A program made the translations under genes and the position numbers. Below, one piece after another: positions 1-8,474 of a stretch of 64,000 bases of DNA. The number at the start of each line of letters is the position of its first letter. Within the stretch, counting starts at the first letter, position 1. Origin of the DNA: Cupriavidus pampae. GTDB taxonomy: Bacteria; Pseudomonadota; Gammaproteobacteria; Burkholderiales; Burkholderiaceae. The DNA lies in NCBI RefSeq assembly GCF_914271485.1, contig NZ_CAJZAG010000013.1:124001-188000 (forward strand). Reading direction: 5' to 3'. The notes below the pieces were generated by a model. The model saw nothing but the letters and a program-made list of their open reading frames with translations, did not search any database and had not been told where the DNA came from.

Positions 1-119
1 CTGCCCGCTGGCGGCGTGACGACAGTCGTGCGATTGGGCGGTTGCGGATCGCTGCTGCTGAAGGACACGCAGCCGGCAAGTGCAACGGGGACCAGCAACA
101 GCACTAGAAATCTGGACAT
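1..119 (-). CDS. Small lipoprotein, 3' end outside window
   Basis: The reading frame opens at the ATG whose complement lies at 117-119 and runs off the left edge after 39 codons. The N-terminus MSRFLVLLLVPVALAGC is a short positively charged, hydrophobic signal ending in the lipobox L-A-G-C, so Cys17 should be lipidated. The visible mature part is Ser/Pro rich. No function can be assigned from this fragment; it resembles the small outer-membrane lipoproteins common in Burkholderiales. Confidence 0.6.
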   Translation of the reverse strand, partial: MSRFLVLLLVPVALAGCVSFSSSDPQPPNRTTVVTPPAG

Positions 120-257
120 GGTTTCGCTCCCACAGGGTTCGGTTGTCGGCAAGCGGCGCTCATCGGCGTCTTTGTAGAAAGTATAGGCAGGCGACTTTTG
201 GTTCCGCCATCGGCCCTTCTCCTACAAACGCCACGCCACATACACCGCCCCCCACAA

Positions 258-284
258 CGAAACAAGCCGCCTAGGGGCGGCTTG
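258..284 (-). terminator. Rho-independent terminator of the porin gene
   Basis: A perfect 9-bp stem (CAAGCCGCC, 263-271, pairing with GGCGGCTTG, 276-284) has a 4-base loop. On the minus strand it is followed by TTTCGTT. It lies about 80 bp past the porin stop codon, the expected place for that transcript to end. Confidence 0.75.
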
Positions 285-306
285 AGTGCGGCTTGAGTGC
301 GGCTTG
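277..306. repeat. 11-bp tandem repeat, 2.7 copies
   Basis: GCGGCTTGAGT occurs at 277-287 and 288-298, followed by a partial copy GCGGCTTG at 299-306. It overlaps the right arm of the porin terminator, so each copy supplies an alternative right arm for the hairpin. Confidence 0.7.
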
Positions 307-363
307 TTTGCGATGCCAACACGCGCGGGTGCGGACGTTGCCGCCGCCCCCGCGCGCCTGTCA

Positions 364-1440
364 TCAGAAGCGGTGACGCAGACCCACCAGCACGCCGGTC
401 TGGTTCGCACCCGCCACAGCGGTACCCGCGCCGGACAGACCCAGGCTCGAGCCGTCCTTGTTCTTGGTGTAACCCACGTTCACGTACGCATCGGTACGCT
501 TCGAGAACGCGTAGTCGGCCGACAGCACGAACATCCACGGATCCGCACCGCTGTTGTGGGTGTCGGTGTAGTACGCCGAGCCGGTCAGCGACAGCGCCGG
601 CGAAATGCGATACAGACCGCCGAGCCAGTACACGTTGTTACGCGTGGTCGCGGCCGTTGCGCTCGCGGTGCCGTCGTCACGCATCCAGCGATAGCCGGCG
701 AACACCTTGGCCACCGTGAAGTCGTACGAAGCGCCAACTGCCAGGCGCTTGGCCGAGCGGTCGGACAGCGCGGCGGTCGCGCCCTGGAACTGGTCGTAGG
801 CGATGCCCACCGACGCCGGACCCGTGGCGTAGGACAGGCCAGCGCCGAAATTGCGCGCGGCCTTGGGGCTGCCCGGGATTTCGCCGTTGTTGTCGCGGCC
901 CGTGCTGTAGAAGCCCGTGCCGGTCAGGCCGCCGAACTTGCCCGTGTACTTGATAGCGTTGTCGGCACGGCCGTTGAACTGCGAGTCAACCGAGTTCAGC
1001 GAGTAGCGCGGGCCCACGCCCATCGGGTCATAAGCACCGAACAGGTCGTACAGCGCGTTCTGCTGGCGGCCGAGCGTAACGGCGCCGAACGTGCCTTGCA
1101 GGCCGACGAAAGCCTGACGGCCGAACAGACGGCCACCCTGGCCCGACACGCCGGTGTCGATATCGAAGCCGGACTCGAGCTGGAAGATGGCCTTCAGACC
1201 ACCGCCCAGATCTTCGGTACCGCGCAGACCCCAGCGCGAGCCCGACATGTTGCCGGAGGTCACACGGGCCACGGTCTTGCCATTGCCGCCGGGCACGTGG
1301 GTCGCGACTTCCACGCCTGCATCGGCAATGCCGTACAACGTCACATTGGTGGCCGACTGTGCCAGGGCACCACCGGAAATGGCGCAGGTACCCGCTGCGG
1401 CCGTCAGAGCAAGGAGAGCTTTCTTCACTGGATTTCTCAT
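364..1440 (-). CDS. Trimeric outer-membrane porin (Burkholderiales OmpC-like)
   Basis: A 358-residue protein begins MRNPVKKALLALTAAAG, a signal peptide that ends near the A-L-A-Q site, so the mature protein starts around SATNVTLYGIAD. The VTLYG start, the SRWGLRGTEDLGGG segment, the FGRQAFVGL strand and the terminal LVGLRHRF ending in Phe are hallmarks of Gram-negative porins of this order. The product should form a 16-strand general diffusion channel. I chose the ATG at 1440 because the open frame upstream encodes only Arg/Pro-rich non-signal sequence. The gene stands alone with its own terminator. Confidence 0.93.
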   Translation of the reverse strand: MRNPVKKALLALTAAAGTCAISGGALAQSATNVTLYGIADAGVEVATHVPGGNGKTVARVTSGNMSGSRWGLRGTEDLGGGLKAIFQLESGFDIDTGVSGQGGRLFGRQAFVGLQGTFGAVTLGRQQNALYDLFGAYDPMGVGPRYSLNSVDSQFNGRADNAIKYTGKFGGLTGTGFYSTGRDNNGEIPGSPKAARNFGAGLSYATGPASVGIAYDQFQGATAALSDRSAKRLAVGASYDFTVAKVFAGYRWMRDDGTASATAATTRNNVYWLGGLYRISPALSLTGSAYYTDTHNSGADPWMFVLSADYAFSKRTDAYVNVGYTKNKDGSSLGLSGAGTAVAGANQTGVLVGLRHRF

Positions 1441-1743
1441 TCTGTTAATACGAGGAGTGACCCTGGGTCCGGGTCCTGCACGCGGGGCTCGCAGCGGCCG
1501 AAGCCGGTGCCCGCGCGGGACCACATGTATGAGGGACGGGCGGATTGTTACAAACGTTTGTGAAAGCGATGTGTCGATGAAGGCGCCGGATTACCCCCCA
1601 AACGAGGCATATGCGACACAAACTGCGCTGGAAACTCCTAATTGCGATAAATCGTGACCGGCGATTTGGTAGGATTCGGGGTTTTCTTTTCGGCGGCATG
1701 ATGCGAGCGGGGGTTTTCCACGCGCGCGGGCGCCAGCCAGCAC
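1441..1743. other. Divergent intergenic region between porin and penicillin-binding protein genes
   Basis: This 303-bp stretch must hold the promoters of both flanking genes. The only structured element I see is the 12-bp palindrome listed separately. No small gene with a convincing ribosome binding site was found. Confidence 0.5.
1550..1561. promoter_or_regulatory. Perfect palindrome ACAAACGTTTGT, candidate operator
   Basis: A perfect 12-bp palindrome with a central CG lies about 110 bp upstream of the porin start and 180 bp upstream of the PBP start. The form suits LacI- or TetR-type dimeric repressors. Its half-site ACAAACG also occurs in the twin operator at 26204-26236. Confidence 0.4.
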
Positions 1744-4170
1744 ATGCGCCTGGATCAGTTCAAGACCGTTGCTTTGTCCCGCTTTGCGTTCCTTCAGCGC
1801 CTGCGTCTTCCCGCAGTTGGGCTCCATTTCCGCCCCACCCGGCGTGGCATCATGCTCGCCGGTGCAGCAGTGCCGGCGGCATTCCTGCTCTATGTGCTGG
1901 TGCTCCTTCCGTTTACGCCGGGAATCAGCGACATCCGCAAGGCCAAGTCCGAGCAGCCCGCGCGCGTGTTGTCCGAGGATGGCAAGGAGATTGCCGTCTA
2001 CCGCTGGGCCAATCGGGACTGGGTCAAGCTGGCCGATATCTCGCCCAATGTCGTCAATGCGCTGATCGCTACCGAGGACCATCGCTTCTACGACCATCAC
2101 GGGCTCGATTGGCGGCGCACGGCTTCGGCCGCGCTGCATACCTTCTCCGGCGATCGCCAGGGCGGATCCACCATCACGCAGCAGCTCGCGCGCAATCGCT
2201 ACCCCGATGAGATCGGCCGTGCGCCGACGATGACGCGCAAGCTCAAGGAAGCGATTACCGCGTTCAAGATCGAGGCGCTCTATTCGAAGGACGAAATCCT
2301 GGAAACGTACCTGAACACGGTGCCGTTTCTGTACAACGCCTTCGGCATCGAAATGGCCGCGCGTACGTACTTCGACAAACCGGCGGGCAAGCTCGATGTA
2401 CTCGAGGCCGCCACGCTGATCGGCATGCTCAAGGGCAACAGCTATTACAACCCGGTGCTGAATCCCGAGCGCGCGCTCGACCGCCGCAATATCGTGCTGG
2501 CACAGATGGTCAAGCGTGGACGGCTCGAGGCGTCGAAGCTCGATGCGCTCAAGCGACGGCCGTTGCGGATCGACTTCGAGCGTCAGATCGAAGCACCCGG
2601 GCCCGCGCCACACTTTGCACAGCAACTGCGCAAATGGCTGATCGCATGGGCCGATCGCAACGACTACAACCTGTATACGGACGGACTCGTCGTCCATACG
2701 ACGATCGATGCGCGGCTGCAGACGCTGGCCACGCAGGCGGTGGCGCATCAGGGCAATCAACTGCAATCGATCGCCAATGCCGCGTGGGGACCGCGCGCGG
2801 GCTGGGGCGAGAATCGCGCGCTGGTGCAATCGTTCGTGCGGGAGTCGACCGAGTTCCGCACGGCCGTGGCAGCGGGCCAGCCCGAGGATGCGGTGCTCAA
2901 GCGCCTGCTCGCGGACAACGCATTCATGCAGGCGTTACGCCAGCAAAAGACGCGTGTGCAGGCCGGGTTTCTGGCGATCGAGCCGAATACTGGTGCGATT
3001 CGCGCGTGGGTGGGCAGCCGCGACTTTACGGTCGATGCATTCGATCACGTGCAGCAGGCGCGGCGACAGCCGGGCTCCACGTTCAAGCCGTTTGTCTACG
3101 GCGCGGCGTTTGCCGCCGGCGAGACGCCCGACGATACGCTCGTGGACCAGCCGGTGGAGATGACGCTGGCCGGTGGCGAGATCTGGCGGCCGACCGACGA
3201 GTCGGCGCCGACGGGCCGGCCGATGAGCCTGCGCGATGGGCTGGTGTACTCGAAGAACACGATTACGGCGCAACTGGTGCAACGGGTGGGACCGGATCGC
3301 GTGGCCCGCCTCGCTCGCGCGATGGGCGTGCGTGACAGTCATCTGGATGCGGTGCCCTCGCTGGCGCTGGGCACGAGTCCGGTGACGCTCAAGGAGATGG
3401 TCAGCGCGTACGGCACCATCGCCAATGGCGGCCAATACGTGGCGCCGTCGATGGTCACGCGTATCGAGGACAGCGAGGGCAACGTGCTTGCGCAATTCCG
3501 CGCTCCACGCCCCGAACGCGCGCTGTCGGCCACCGCTACGGCTACGCTGCTCGACGTGATGCGTGACGTGATCGACCGTGGTACCGGCACGGCGATTCGG
3601 ACGCGCTACGGCATTCGCGCCGATGTGGCCGGCAAGACTGGCACCACACAGGACAATGCGGATGGCTGGTTCATCCTGATGCATCCGCAACTGGTGGCGG
3701 GGGCATGGGTGGGCTTCAACGATAGCCGCGTAACGCTGCGCAGCGATTACTGGGGTCAGGGCGCGCGCAGCGCGCTGCCGATCGTCGGGGATTTCTACCA
3801 GCGCGCCCTACGCGCCCGCGCCATCGACGGGCGCGCGCGCTTTGCCGAGCCTGAGGACACGGGCTGGTTCTCGTCGATGACCGGACAGGTGCGTGGGTGG
3901 TTCCAACGCTTGTTCGCGTCGCGGTCTGGTACGAAGGAAGACACGCCGCAGGCGCCGCGCCCCAGCCCACGGCGGCCGGTGCTGCCGGACACCGAAGCCG
4001 ACGCGATGCCACCGCCCGCCCCGGCCTCCAACGTCGCGGTGGACCCGCCGAGCGCGCCGGACATCAGCGAGGTGGTTGAAGCCGTGCCCGCCTCGGACAC
4101 CGCACCGACGCCACCGGCCGCTGCACCGACAGAAGCCGCCTCGCACCCAGAAGGCGCCGCCAGCCTCTGA
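1744..4170 (+). CDS. Class A penicillin-binding protein, bifunctional transglycosylase/transpeptidase
   Basis: This 808-residue protein polymerises and crosslinks peptidoglycan at the periplasmic face of the inner membrane. A single membrane anchor lies at about 36-56. The GT51 domain follows, with the catalytic Glu111 in TEDHRFYDHHG and the GGSTITQQLARN motif. The transpeptidase domain carries S445-T-F-K (serine nucleophile), S503-K-N and K631-T-G-T-T. The last 100 or so residues form a Pro/Ala-rich low-complexity tail. The order and length match the PBP1a family, though which paralogue it is cannot be settled here. Its TGA directly abuts the convergent EAL gene with no spacer. Confidence 0.93.
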   Translation: MRLDQFKTVALSRFAFLQRLRLPAVGLHFRPTRRGIMLAGAAVPAAFLLYVLVLLPFTPGISDIRKAKSEQPARVLSEDGKEIAVYRWANRDWVKLADISPNVVNALIATEDHRFYDHHGLDWRRTASAALHTFSGDRQGGSTITQQLARNRYPDEIGRAPTMTRKLKEAITAFKIEALYSKDEILETYLNTVPFLYNAFGIEMAARTYFDKPAGKLDVLEAATLIGMLKGNSYYNPVLNPERALDRRNIVLAQMVKRGRLEASKLDALKRRPLRIDFERQIEAPGPAPHFAQQLRKWLIAWADRNDYNLYTDGLVVHTTIDARLQTLATQAVAHQGNQLQSIANAAWGPRAGWGENRALVQSFVRESTEFRTAVAAGQPEDAVLKRLLADNAFMQALRQQKTRVQAGFLAIEPNTGAIRAWVGSRDFTVDAFDHVQQARRQPGSTFKPFVYGAAFAAGETPDDTLVDQPVEMTLAGGEIWRPTDESAPTGRPMSLRDGLVYSKNTITAQLVQRVGPDRVARLARAMGVRDSHLDAVPSLALGTSPVTLKEMVSAYGTIANGGQYVAPSMVTRIEDSEGNVLAQFRAPRPERALSATATATLLDVMRDVIDRGTGTAIRTRYGIRADVAGKTGTTQDNADGWFILMHPQLVAGAWVGFNDSRVTLRSDYWGQGARSALPIVGDFYQRALRARAIDGRARFAEPEDTGWFSSMTGQVRGWFQRLFASRSGTKEDTPQAPRPSPRRPVLPDTEADAMPPPAPASNVAVDPPSAPDISEVVEAVPASDTAPTPPAAAPTEAASHPEGAASL

Positions 4171-5022
4171 TCAACCCGTCCGCGCCCGGCAAGGCGCCGA
4201 CGGCGGCTCGGGGACCGCTTCGCCGGGCAACACCGCAATCGGGCGCAACCGCAGCGCCCGCAGCGACGCCTCGGACAACGTCAACGGTGGCTCATCGGTA
4301 GGCCGCGCCAGCAGATAACCCTGCGCAAGATCGAATCCAATATCGCGGCAGGCGAGCAAATCGGCCTCGCTCTCGATCCCCTCCGCAATCAGCGCCGTAT
4401 GGCTAAGCGTCGCCAGCCGCCGCAAGGCCCGCAGCGCCTCGAGCTTGAACGGCGATTCCGCGGCCCCATCCACGACCTCACGCGCCACCTTGATGTAATC
4501 GGGCTTCAGCGCAATCCACTGCCCAAGATTCGCGTGCCCCGTGCCATAGTCATCGAGCGCAAATTGCACCCCGCGGCTGCGAATACTCGCAATGGCGCTG
4601 GCCAGCGTGTCGAGCGGGCCCAATGGCGCCTGCTCGGTCAGCTCCACCACGATGCGCGTGGAGGGCATCCCCTGACTGTCCAGGAACGCCCGCACCTCAT
4701 GACGGCTGGCATCGATCTCACGGATCGAATCGGCGCTGTAGTTGATGAATAGCTTGCCTGGCAACCGCGCCCGCATAAACGCGGCGATCGAAATGCGCGA
4801 CGCCAGTCGTTCCAGCCGCACCAGGCAGCCAGCCCGCGCGGCTTCGCGAAATAGCGCCAACGGGCTCTCGAGCGGCGTACCGGCCGGGCCGCGAATCAAC
4901 GCCTCATAGCCAAGCACCTCGCCGGTAGACAGCGAGCCGATCGGCTGAAATACGGGCCGCAGGCGTTGTTGTTCCAGACATTCCGCAATGCTGGGCATGA
5001 GGGCTCGCGAGAAGTCTTGCAT
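4171..5022 (-). CDS. EAL-domain cyclic-di-GMP phosphodiesterase
   Basis: A stand-alone EAL domain (PF00563) of about 283 residues, predicted to hydrolyse c-di-GMP to pGpG in the cytosol. Visible signature elements are YEALIRG, the metal-binding Asn in FINYSADSI, the Glu in VELTEQ, the Asp pair in LDDYGTG, the Lys in DYIKVAR, AEGIE and the Gln of AQGYLLARP. All expected metal ligands seem present, so an active enzyme is likely. There is no GGDEF, PAS or membrane part. I started at the ATG at 5022 because the 37 codons upstream look non-coding; ATG at 4998 is also possible. It is convergent with the PBP gene. Confidence 0.85.
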   Translation of the reverse strand: MQDFSRALMPSIAECLEQQRLRPVFQPIGSLSTGEVLGYEALIRGPAGTPLESPLALFREAARAGCLVRLERLASRISIAAFMRARLPGKLFINYSADSIREIDASRHEVRAFLDSQGMPSTRIVVELTEQAPLGPLDTLASAIASIRSRGVQFALDDYGTGHANLGQWIALKPDYIKVAREVVDGAAESPFKLEALRALRRLATLSHTALIAEGIESEADLLACRDIGFDLAQGYLLARPTDEPPLTLSEASLRALRLRPIAVLPGEAVPEPPSAPCRARTG

Positions 5023-5394
5023 CCGTACTGGACATGGATCGGCGGTGGACAAATGCCACTCCCACTGTAGGCTATCGGCCTTCCGCCCACGCGACTTCAT
5101 CCCTCGGGTGGGGGGTAAACCTGATTTCGTCACTCATATCGCGCATAAGCGCGGCACGAAGTTCGCACGATCGGCGCAGCGACACGCCCAAACCTTCCAT
5201 GCGGCATCGCAACAAACACCCGGTGGCGGCCTCGCCAGCCGTCATAGCACTGTCACATAACGCCACCACAATCCGCTTCAACCAGAAAACAGGCGCAGGG
5301 CCGAGCCGCGATTTACGCATTGCAGCACAGGAATTCCTTGACGCCTGATTTTTCGGGGCTTGAATGAAAACGATTTCATTGGCATCGGACCCAC
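5023..5394. other. Divergent intergenic region, EAL gene and LacI-regulated operon
   Basis: This 372-bp stretch holds the promoters of the EAL gene and of the LacI/ABC operon. The clear element is the operator-like palindrome next to the lacI-type start. If the EAL gene uses an upstream start at 5133, the region shrinks accordingly. Nothing else is supported. Confidence 0.45.
5363..5380. promoter_or_regulatory. Candidate LacI-family operator
   Basis: AATGAAAACGATTTCATT is an 18-bp palindrome with one mismatched pair and a central CG, the classic form of LacI/GalR-family operators. It ends 14 bp before the start codon of the LacI-family regulator, so it probably serves autorepression and control of the downstream ABC importer operon. 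Confidence 0.7.
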
Positions 5395-6516
5395 GTGACC
5401 ACTGACCCCACGCAACCTCCGTCGACCTCTGCGTCCTCTGTGTCGCCCACGTCGCGCCCCGCAGGCGAAAGCCATGTGACGCTGGCCGACGTGGCCGAGG
5501 CCGCGCGGGTCTCGCTGGCCACCGCATCCCGCGTCTTCAGCCACCCGCAACTGGTGCGTGAGTCCACCGCCCGACGCGTGCGCGAGGCCGCGCAGCGCCT
5601 GAGTTTCCGCCCCAACCTGCTCGGCGCCAAGCTGCGCTCGCAACAGACCCGCATCCTCGGCGTGATGTTGCCCACGCTGGAAAACGCCGTGTTCGCCGAA
5701 TGCTGGCATGGCATCGAGCAAGCTGCCATGGCCGAAGGCTACTCGCTGATGCTGGTCACCAGCGGCTACGAAGCCGAGCGCGAACGCGAGCGCGTCGAAT
5801 ATCTGCTGCGCCATCGCGTCGACGGCCTTGTGCTGACCGTGGCCGACGCCACGCGCAGCGCGGTGCTCGATCAGCTCGACGCGGAAGGTGTGCCCTACGT
5901 GCTGGCCTATAACCAGGCCGCCGAAGATGGCATGCGCCACTCGGTTTCCGTCGACAACCGCACCAGCGCCAGCGAGGGCGTGCGCGCGCTGATCGCGGCC
6001 GGACACCAGCGCATTGCCGTGGTCTCGGGCGCATTCATGGCCTCCGACCGCGCGCGGCAGCGCTATGCCGGCTACGAGGACGCGATGCATGCGCATGGTC
6101 TGCAACCGCTGCCAGCGGTCAACCTGCCCTCGCATATCGCCAGCCCCGCCGTGCATGCCGGCGCGCAGATTGGCGCCCTGATGCGCGCGCCGGCAGCGCC
6201 CACCGCGTTCTTCTGCACCAATGATCTGCTGGCCATCGGCCTGATCTCCGAACTCAAACGGCTGGGCCTGCGCGTGCCGCGCGATGTCTCGGTGCTCGGC
6301 TACGACGGCATCGCGCTCGGCGCGCTCGTCGAACCGCCGCTGGCCACCGTCGTGCAGCCCAACGCCGATATCGGCACGCAGGCGGTCAAGCACCTGCTGG
6401 CCCGCCTGCATACCGTCGCCGGCCGCACGGCCGCCCCCGTCACGCTGCTGCCCCATGGCCTGCGCGTGACCGGCACCGTGGCCGCCCCCCCAGACACCAC
6501 GACCAACCTGCCCTAA
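5395..6516 (+). CDS. LacI-family transcriptional regulator
   Basis: A 373-residue protein with a GTG start. After a Ser/Pro/Thr-rich N-terminal extension of about 27 residues comes the helix-turn-helix VTLADVAEAARVSLATASRVF and hinge helix (about 28-80). A type-1 periplasmic-binding-protein-like effector domain follows (ILGVMLPTLENAVF, then VDGLVL, DNRTSASEGVRAL and TNDLLAIG). It should bind the palindrome immediately upstream and respond to the importer's ligand. The ABC operon starts 23 bp downstream on the same strand, which supports local control. The start is uncertain because the SD sequence is weak. Confidence 0.9.
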   Translation: MTTDPTQPPSTSASSVSPTSRPAGESHVTLADVAEAARVSLATASRVFSHPQLVRESTARRVREAAQRLSFRPNLLGAKLRSQQTRILGVMLPTLENAVFAECWHGIEQAAMAEGYSLMLVTSGYEAERERERVEYLLRHRVDGLVLTVADATRSAVLDQLDAEGVPYVLAYNQAAEDGMRHSVSVDNRTSASEGVRALIAAGHQRIAVVSGAFMASDRARQRYAGYEDAMHAHGLQPLPAVNLPSHIASPAVHAGAQIGALMRAPAAPTAFFCTNDLLAIGLISELKRLGLRVPRDVSVLGYDGIALGALVEPPLATVVQPNADIGTQAVKHLLARLHTVAGRTAAPVTLLPHGLRVTGTVAAPPDTTTNLP

Positions 6517-6539
6517 CCACTCAACCGAGGGAGCTTCCC

Positions 6540-7565
6540 ATGTCTACCAAGTCCTCCTGGCAACGCCCGCTGCGCTGGCTCGCCATGGCGCTGACCGCCG
6601 CCGCCTTCAGCCAGGGCGTCGCCGCGCAGACGGCCATCTGCTACAACTGCCCGCCCGAATGGGCCGACTGGGCCGCGCAAATTCGCGCCATCAAGGAAAA
6701 GACCGGCGTCACGGTCCCGCTCGACAACAAGAACTCGGGCCAGTCGCTGGCTCAGCTCGTCGCGGAAAAGGCCAGCCCGGTCGCCGATGTGACCTACCTC
6801 GGCGTGACCTTCGGCATCCAGGCCAAGGCTGCCGGCGTAACCGCGCCGTACAAGCCCGCGCACTGGGAAGACATCCCCGACGGCCTCAAGGATCCGCAGG
6901 GCAACTGGTTCGCGATCCATTCGGGCACGCTCGGCTTCATGGTCAACGTCGACGCGCTGCGCGGCAAGCCCGTACCGCAGTCGTGGGCGGATCTGCTCAA
7001 GCCCGAGTACAAGGGCCTGATCGGTTATCTCGACCCGGCCAGCGCGTTCGTCGGCTACGTCGGTGCCGTCGCGGTGAACCAGGCCATGGGCGGCACGCTC
7101 GACAACTTCGGTCCCGCGTTCAAGTTCTTCAAGGACCTGCAGAAGAACCAGCCGATCGTGCCGAAGCAGACCGCGTATGCGCGCGTGCTGTCGGGTGAGA
7201 TCCCCATCCTGCTGGACTACGACTTCAACGCCTACCGCGCCCGCTACAAGGATCAGGCCAACGTCGCCTTCGTGATTCCGAAGGAAGGCACGCTCGTGGT
7301 GCCGTACGTGATGAGCCTGGTCAACAAGGCACCGCATGAAGCCGAAGGCAAGAAGGTGCTGGACTTCGTGCTGTCCGACGCCGGCCAGGCACTGTGGGCC
7401 AACGCGTATCTGCGCCCGGTACGCGCCAGCGCCGCGGTGCCCAAGGACGTCGCCGCGCGCTTCCTGCCCGCCGCCGACTACGCGCGCGCCAAGCCGGTCG
7501 ACTTCGGCAAGATGGCCGACGTGCAGAAGGCATTCAGCGAGCAGTACCTGAAGGAAGTTCGATAA
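6540..7565 (+). CDS. ABC importer periplasmic solute-binding protein
   Basis: A 341-residue family-1-like extracellular solute-binding protein. The signal peptide ends near VAA/QT at about residue 29. The mature protein has the mixed alpha/beta pattern of the polyamine/iron/phosphonate class (SGTLGFMVNVDAL, SWADLLKPEYKGLIGYLDP, FVIPKEGTLVVPYVMSLV). A strong GAGGGAG ribosome site precedes the ATG. It is the first structural gene of an operon with two permeases, an ATPase and a phosphodiesterase. The substrate is not evident from sequence; the terminal phosphodiesterase points to a phosphodiester or phosphonate-like compound. Confidence 0.87.
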   Translation: MSTKSSWQRPLRWLAMALTAAAFSQGVAAQTAICYNCPPEWADWAAQIRAIKEKTGVTVPLDNKNSGQSLAQLVAEKASPVADVTYLGVTFGIQAKAAGVTAPYKPAHWEDIPDGLKDPQGNWFAIHSGTLGFMVNVDALRGKPVPQSWADLLKPEYKGLIGYLDPASAFVGYVGAVAVNQAMGGTLDNFGPAFKFFKDLQKNQPIVPKQTAYARVLSGEIPILLDYDFNAYRARYKDQANVAFVIPKEGTLVVPYVMSLVNKAPHEAEGKKVLDFVLSDAGQALWANAYLRPVRASAAVPKDVAARFLPAADYARAKPVDFGKMADVQKAFSEQYLKEVR

Positions 7566-7600
7566 GCCCCACCCCCGCGCCTTACCTCACGCTTTATCCC

Positions 7601-7629
7601 GCGCCTCTCTCCTTGTCGGGGAGAGGCGC
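7601..7629 (+). other. Strong hairpin between binding-protein and permease genes
   Basis: GCGCCTCTC (7601-7609) pairs perfectly with GAGAGGCGC (7621-7629), and the stem can extend inward. There is no T-run, so it is not a classic terminator. In other ABC operons (for example malE-malF) such hairpins stabilise the upstream mRNA and give excess binding protein. Its CTCTCC/GGAGAG core resembles the repeat array at 16.9-17.1 kb. Confidence 0.6.
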
Positions 7630-7644
7630 CCCAAAGTCACTGCC

Positions 7645-8463
7645 ATGACTCAGCGTTCCCGTACCTTATTCCTGTTCGCGATGCCGGCCCTCGTGGTCTT
7701 CCTCGCGTTCTTCTGCCTGCCGATGGCGCGACTGATCGCGGTCAGTCTCACCGGCCAGGACGGCGCCTCGGTCTACTGGATCGTGCTGACCAGCCCGCGC
7801 TATCTGCATAGCCTGATGGTGACCGTGCTGCTGTCCGCCTCCGTGACCCTCGTCACGCTCGCGATCGCCGGCGTGGCCGGCACCTTTCTGCAGCGCCACA
7901 CCGTGCCCGGCAAAGCCATCCTCGTCGCCATGCTGACGTTCCCGCTCGCGTTCCCCGGTGTCGTGATCGGCTTTATGGTAATCATGCTCGGCGGCCGCAA
8001 TGGCCTGCTCGCCACCATCGGCGACGCGCTGGCGGGCGAACGCTGGACCTTTGCCTATGGCCTCGCCGGCCTGTTCGTCGGCTACCTGTATTTCTCGATT
8101 CCGCGCGTGATTCTGACGGTGATGGCCGCGGTCGAAAAACTCGACGCCTCGCTCGAAGAAGCCGCGCGCTCGCTCGGCGCGGGCCCATGGCGCGTGGTGC
8201 GTGACGTGATGCTGCCCGCGCTGATGCCCGCCATGCTGTCGAGCGGCGCCATCTGCTTCGCCACCAGCATGGGCGCGTTCGGCACCGCGTTCACACTGGC
8301 CACGCAGCTCGACGTGCTGCCGCTGACGATCTACAACGAGTTCACCAACTACGCCAACTTCGGCATGGCCGCCGCGCTGTCGATCGTGCTGGGCGTGGTC
8401 ACGTGGGCGCTGCTCACGGTGGCGCGCTGGTTCTCCGGCGACGCGGTCGCCGCCACGGCCTGA
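7645..8463 (+). CDS. ABC importer permease subunit 1
   Basis: A 272-residue inner-membrane permease with six predicted transmembrane helices, the first starting FLFAMPALVVFLAFFCLP. The cytoplasmic EAA loop that contacts the ATPase reads EEAARSLGAGPWRVVRDVML, the consensus of binding-protein-dependent permeases of the PotB/PhnU/AfuB kind. It follows the binding protein after a 79-bp gap containing the hairpin and is separated from the second permease by 11 bp. Confidence 0.9.
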   Translation: MTQRSRTLFLFAMPALVVFLAFFCLPMARLIAVSLTGQDGASVYWIVLTSPRYLHSLMVTVLLSASVTLVTLAIAGVAGTFLQRHTVPGKAILVAMLTFPLAFPGVVIGFMVIMLGGRNGLLATIGDALAGERWTFAYGLAGLFVGYLYFSIPRVILTVMAAVEKLDASLEEAARSLGAGPWRVVRDVMLPALMPAMLSSGAICFATSMGAFGTAFTLATQLDVLPLTIYNEFTNYANFGMAAALSIVLGVVTWALLTVARWFSGDAVAATA

Positions 8464-8474
8464 GGAGACGACCC

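Noticed and set aside
286..1563. Long plus-strand open frame opposite the porin gene
   Set aside because: Its Arg/His/Val-rich composition and lack of a ribosome site mark it as the antisense shadow of a high-GC gene.
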